From Thermocrinis minervae (lineage in GTDB: Bacteria; Aquificota; Aquificia; Aquificales; Aquificaceae): a DNA stretch of 64,000 bases. Positions 62,775 to 64,000 of this stretch are shown here, one piece after another. The stretch lies in NCBI RefSeq assembly GCF_900142435.1, contig NZ_LT670846.1, positions 834,750 through 898,749 of the forward strand, written 5' to 3'. Position numbers and translations under genes: made by a program. Under the pieces are notes generated by a model. It saw only the letters and a list, made by a program, of their open reading frames with translations, had not been told where the DNA came from and did not search any database. Each line of letters opens with the position of its first letter. Position 1 is the first letter of the stretch.

Positions 62775-63883
62775 AGGTTTTCATATCACTGGCAGACAGG
62801 TCAGCCTCTAACTACGTGTATCACATCTTCAAGGACATAAAAGGTCTAGACCTTTGGGGGATAGTAGACGAACGCCTTCTCAGCATAGGTATAAAAGGCA
62901 ATTGGAGGGTAGAGGACTTTTCCGTTGTAGGCTTCTGGGAAGCCCTATGGAAGGTACCAAAGGTGTTTAAATTTTTTAGGGAGTTTGAAGATCTCATAGA
63001 TAGAGTAGATGTTCTCATTCTCTGTGACGCTCCAGCCTTGAACATACCCCTGCTCAAAAAGGCCAAAGGCAGAGCAAAGAAGATCATCTACTTTATATCA
63101 CCCCAGGTCTGGGCTTGGAAGGAAGAAAGGGCAAGGATCATAAGCGAACTTTCTGACCACCTTATAGTCATCCTACCCTTTGAGGTGGATTTCTACAAAA
63201 GATACAGCAGGGATGGCTTTAACGTTCACTACGTGGGACATCCATTGGTAGACATAGCAAAGCCATCCCTTGACGAGGGAAGGGTCAAAGCCTTCTTGGG
63301 TTTTGAAAGATACCTATGCCTTATGCCTGGGAGTCGGTGGAGCGAGGTAAAAAGACATGCACCTTACCTAAGGAAGGTATACGAGTATCTTCTTAAGACC
63401 TTTGACCTTTCCGCTGCTATTCCCACCTTTGAACCCTTCCTAGATTACTTAAAAGATGTCTTTAAGGGTCTTCCTGTTAGGATAGTATCGCCGAAGGACA
63501 TGGAGCAACCTTCTTACAACATCCTGGCCTATTCGGAGTTTTCCATAGTAGCCAGTGGTACGGCAGAGCTAGAGGCTAGCCTTCTATTAAACCCCCACGC
63601 GGTCTTTTACAGGGTAAATCCCATTAGCTTTTTCATAGCTAAAAGGCTCGTCAAGGTAAGAAACATAGCCCTTACTAACCTAATACTCTCCTCACAGATA
63701 GTACCCGAGGTAGTACAAAAAGACTACAGAGAGCTGGCCTATGTATGCGAGGAGATCTTAAAAGACGACGGAATAAGAAAAAGGATGAAGGAAGATTTCC
63801 TGAGGCTTAGGCAGGTACTTGGACCAGAAGGGACCCTGGATAGGTTAAGGTCCTTGTTTGTTTCCCTCCTTGAGGAGGTCTAG
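62771..63883 (+). CDS. lpxB: Lipid-A-disaccharide synthase
   Basis: A 370-residue GT19 enzyme. The N-terminal block (FISLADRSASNYVYHIFKDI, residues 3-22) corresponds to the usual GExSGD-type motif, with variation. Later blocks FISPQVWAWKEERARIISEL near 115 and HYVGHPLVDIAKPS near 157 are diagnostic, as is CLMPGSRWSEVKRH near 184. It joins UDP-diacylglucosamine and lipid X to make the lipid A disaccharide. The start overlaps the unknown gene by 4 bases. The 3' end overlaps the convergent pseudouridine synthase by 39 bases. Confidence 0.92.
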   Translation: MKVFISLADRSASNYVYHIFKDIKGLDLWGIVDERLLSIGIKGNWRVEDFSVVGFWEALWKVPKVFKFFREFEDLIDRVDVLILCDAPALNIPLLKKAKGRAKKIIYFISPQVWAWKEERARIISELSDHLIVILPFEVDFYKRYSRDGFNVHYVGHPLVDIAKPSLDEGRVKAFLGFERYLCLMPGSRWSEVKRHAPYLRKVYEYLLKTFDLSAAIPTFEPFLDYLKDVFKGLPVRIVSPKDMEQPSYNILAYSEFSIVASGTAELEASLLLNPHAVFYRVNPISFFIAKRLVKVRNIALTNLILSSQIVPEVVQKDYRELAYVCEEILKDDGIRKRMKEDFLRLRQVLGPEGTLDRLRSLFVSLLEEV

Positions 63884-64000
63884 AAGGTTTTTGAAGGGCT
63901 CTGGGAGCTCTGGAAGGCTTACATCCATCCACCTTTCTTTAGTTGGATGATTAAAGGCAAGTCTGTAGCTTATGAGCATATGACAGTCTCCCATAAGGTC
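63845..64000 (-). CDS. RluA/RluD-family 23S rRNA pseudouridine synthase, C-terminal end (5' part outside window)
   Basis: Reading the minus strand from 64000 in frame gives 51 residues ending at a stop at 63845-63847. The segment HMLISYRLAFNHPTKERWMD followed by VSLPELPEPFKNLLDLL matches the C-terminal end of RluA/RluD-type synthases (typically a YRLxFxHPxxxE strand). The catalytic part lies beyond the window. The gene converges on lpxB with a 39-base overlap. Confidence 0.8.
   Translation of the reverse strand, partial: DLMGDCHMLISYRLAFNHPTKERWMDVSLPELPEPFKNLLDLLKEGNKQGP

Overview
This window reads as the chromosome of a thermophilic, chemolithoautotrophic member of the Aquificaceae, most like Hydrogenobacter or Thermocrinis. 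The assignment rests on gene content: a five-subunit-type 2-oxoacid:ferredoxin oxidoreductase operon and a fumarate reductase FeS subunit (both expected in the reductive TCA cycle), an archaeal-type S-adenosylmethionine synthetase, a protein that closely resembles the Aquifex histone-deacetylase-like protein, hydrogenase maturation HypA, and short intergenic gaps with many overlapping genes. No database search was run. No plasmid, phage, transposase, rRNA operon or CRISPR array was found.

Layout. 0-9 kb: end of rplI, cytochrome c biogenesis ccsA, an EAL/HDOD signalling protein, flgG, an FMN-dependent nitronate monooxygenase/FabK-like enzyme, cysteine synthase, a broken TetR regulator, a 27-codon Cys-rich ORF and hypA, then an AbrB-like regulator joined to flgD-flgE, and tRNA-Phe. 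8.9-20.5 kb: a surface-polysaccharide locus with a MurJ-like flippase, a methyltransferase, a frameshifted GT4 glycosyltransferase, a polytopic membrane protein carrying a 27-bp tandem repeat, a GT2 enzyme, the complete dTDP-rhamnose set rfbDBCA on the minus strand, another GT4, and a WecA-like initiating transferase. 20.5-24.7 kb: nadC, an MCE/MlaD protein, a DUF429-like protein, flgA and frdB.

24.8-31 kb: the carbon-assimilation core. Five oxidoreductase subunit genes are followed by a 96-residue unknown, a CobW-type GTPase, a SbtA-like bicarbonate transporter and a SbtB-like PII protein. 31-41.2 kb: housekeeping genes on the plus strand (prs, rplY, pth, leuA, glyQ, hemN, an Opp-type ATPase, a CBS/CorC membrane protein, rplS, rnhB, rsmH, an FtsL-like protein). 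41.2-54.1 kb: tyrS, a di-haem cytochrome c peroxidase, an AI-2E family permease, then a long minus-strand run (FAD protein, LPG-synthase-like membrane protein, TonB-like protein, yajC, gltD-like oxidoreductase, lipoprotein, heptosyltransferase, rRNA pseudouridine synthase, nrdB, HDAC-like protein, purD).

54.1-55.75 kb is a gene graveyard not visible as intact ORFs. It holds a decayed arsenate reductase (arsC), a decayed ArsB-type arsenite permease, tRNA-Met(CAU), and a Tat signal peptide joined out of frame to a TorD-like chaperone remnant. 55.7-61.1 kb: a dolichol/phytol-kinase-like membrane protein, tRNA-Ser, and a split iron-uptake locus (feoB, outer-membrane beta-barrel protein, TPR protein, feoA) with several Fur-box-like palindromes, plus the tail of a CbiO-like ATPase. 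61.1-64 kb: S-adenosylmethionine synthetase, an unknown protein, lpxB and the end of an RluA/RluD-family pseudouridine synthase.

Several promoters have a strong -10 within about 8-12 nt of a start codon that lacks a Shine-Dalgarno sequence, which suggests leaderless or near-leaderless mRNAs. The convergent protein-coding gene pairs I found all overlap at their 3' ends.
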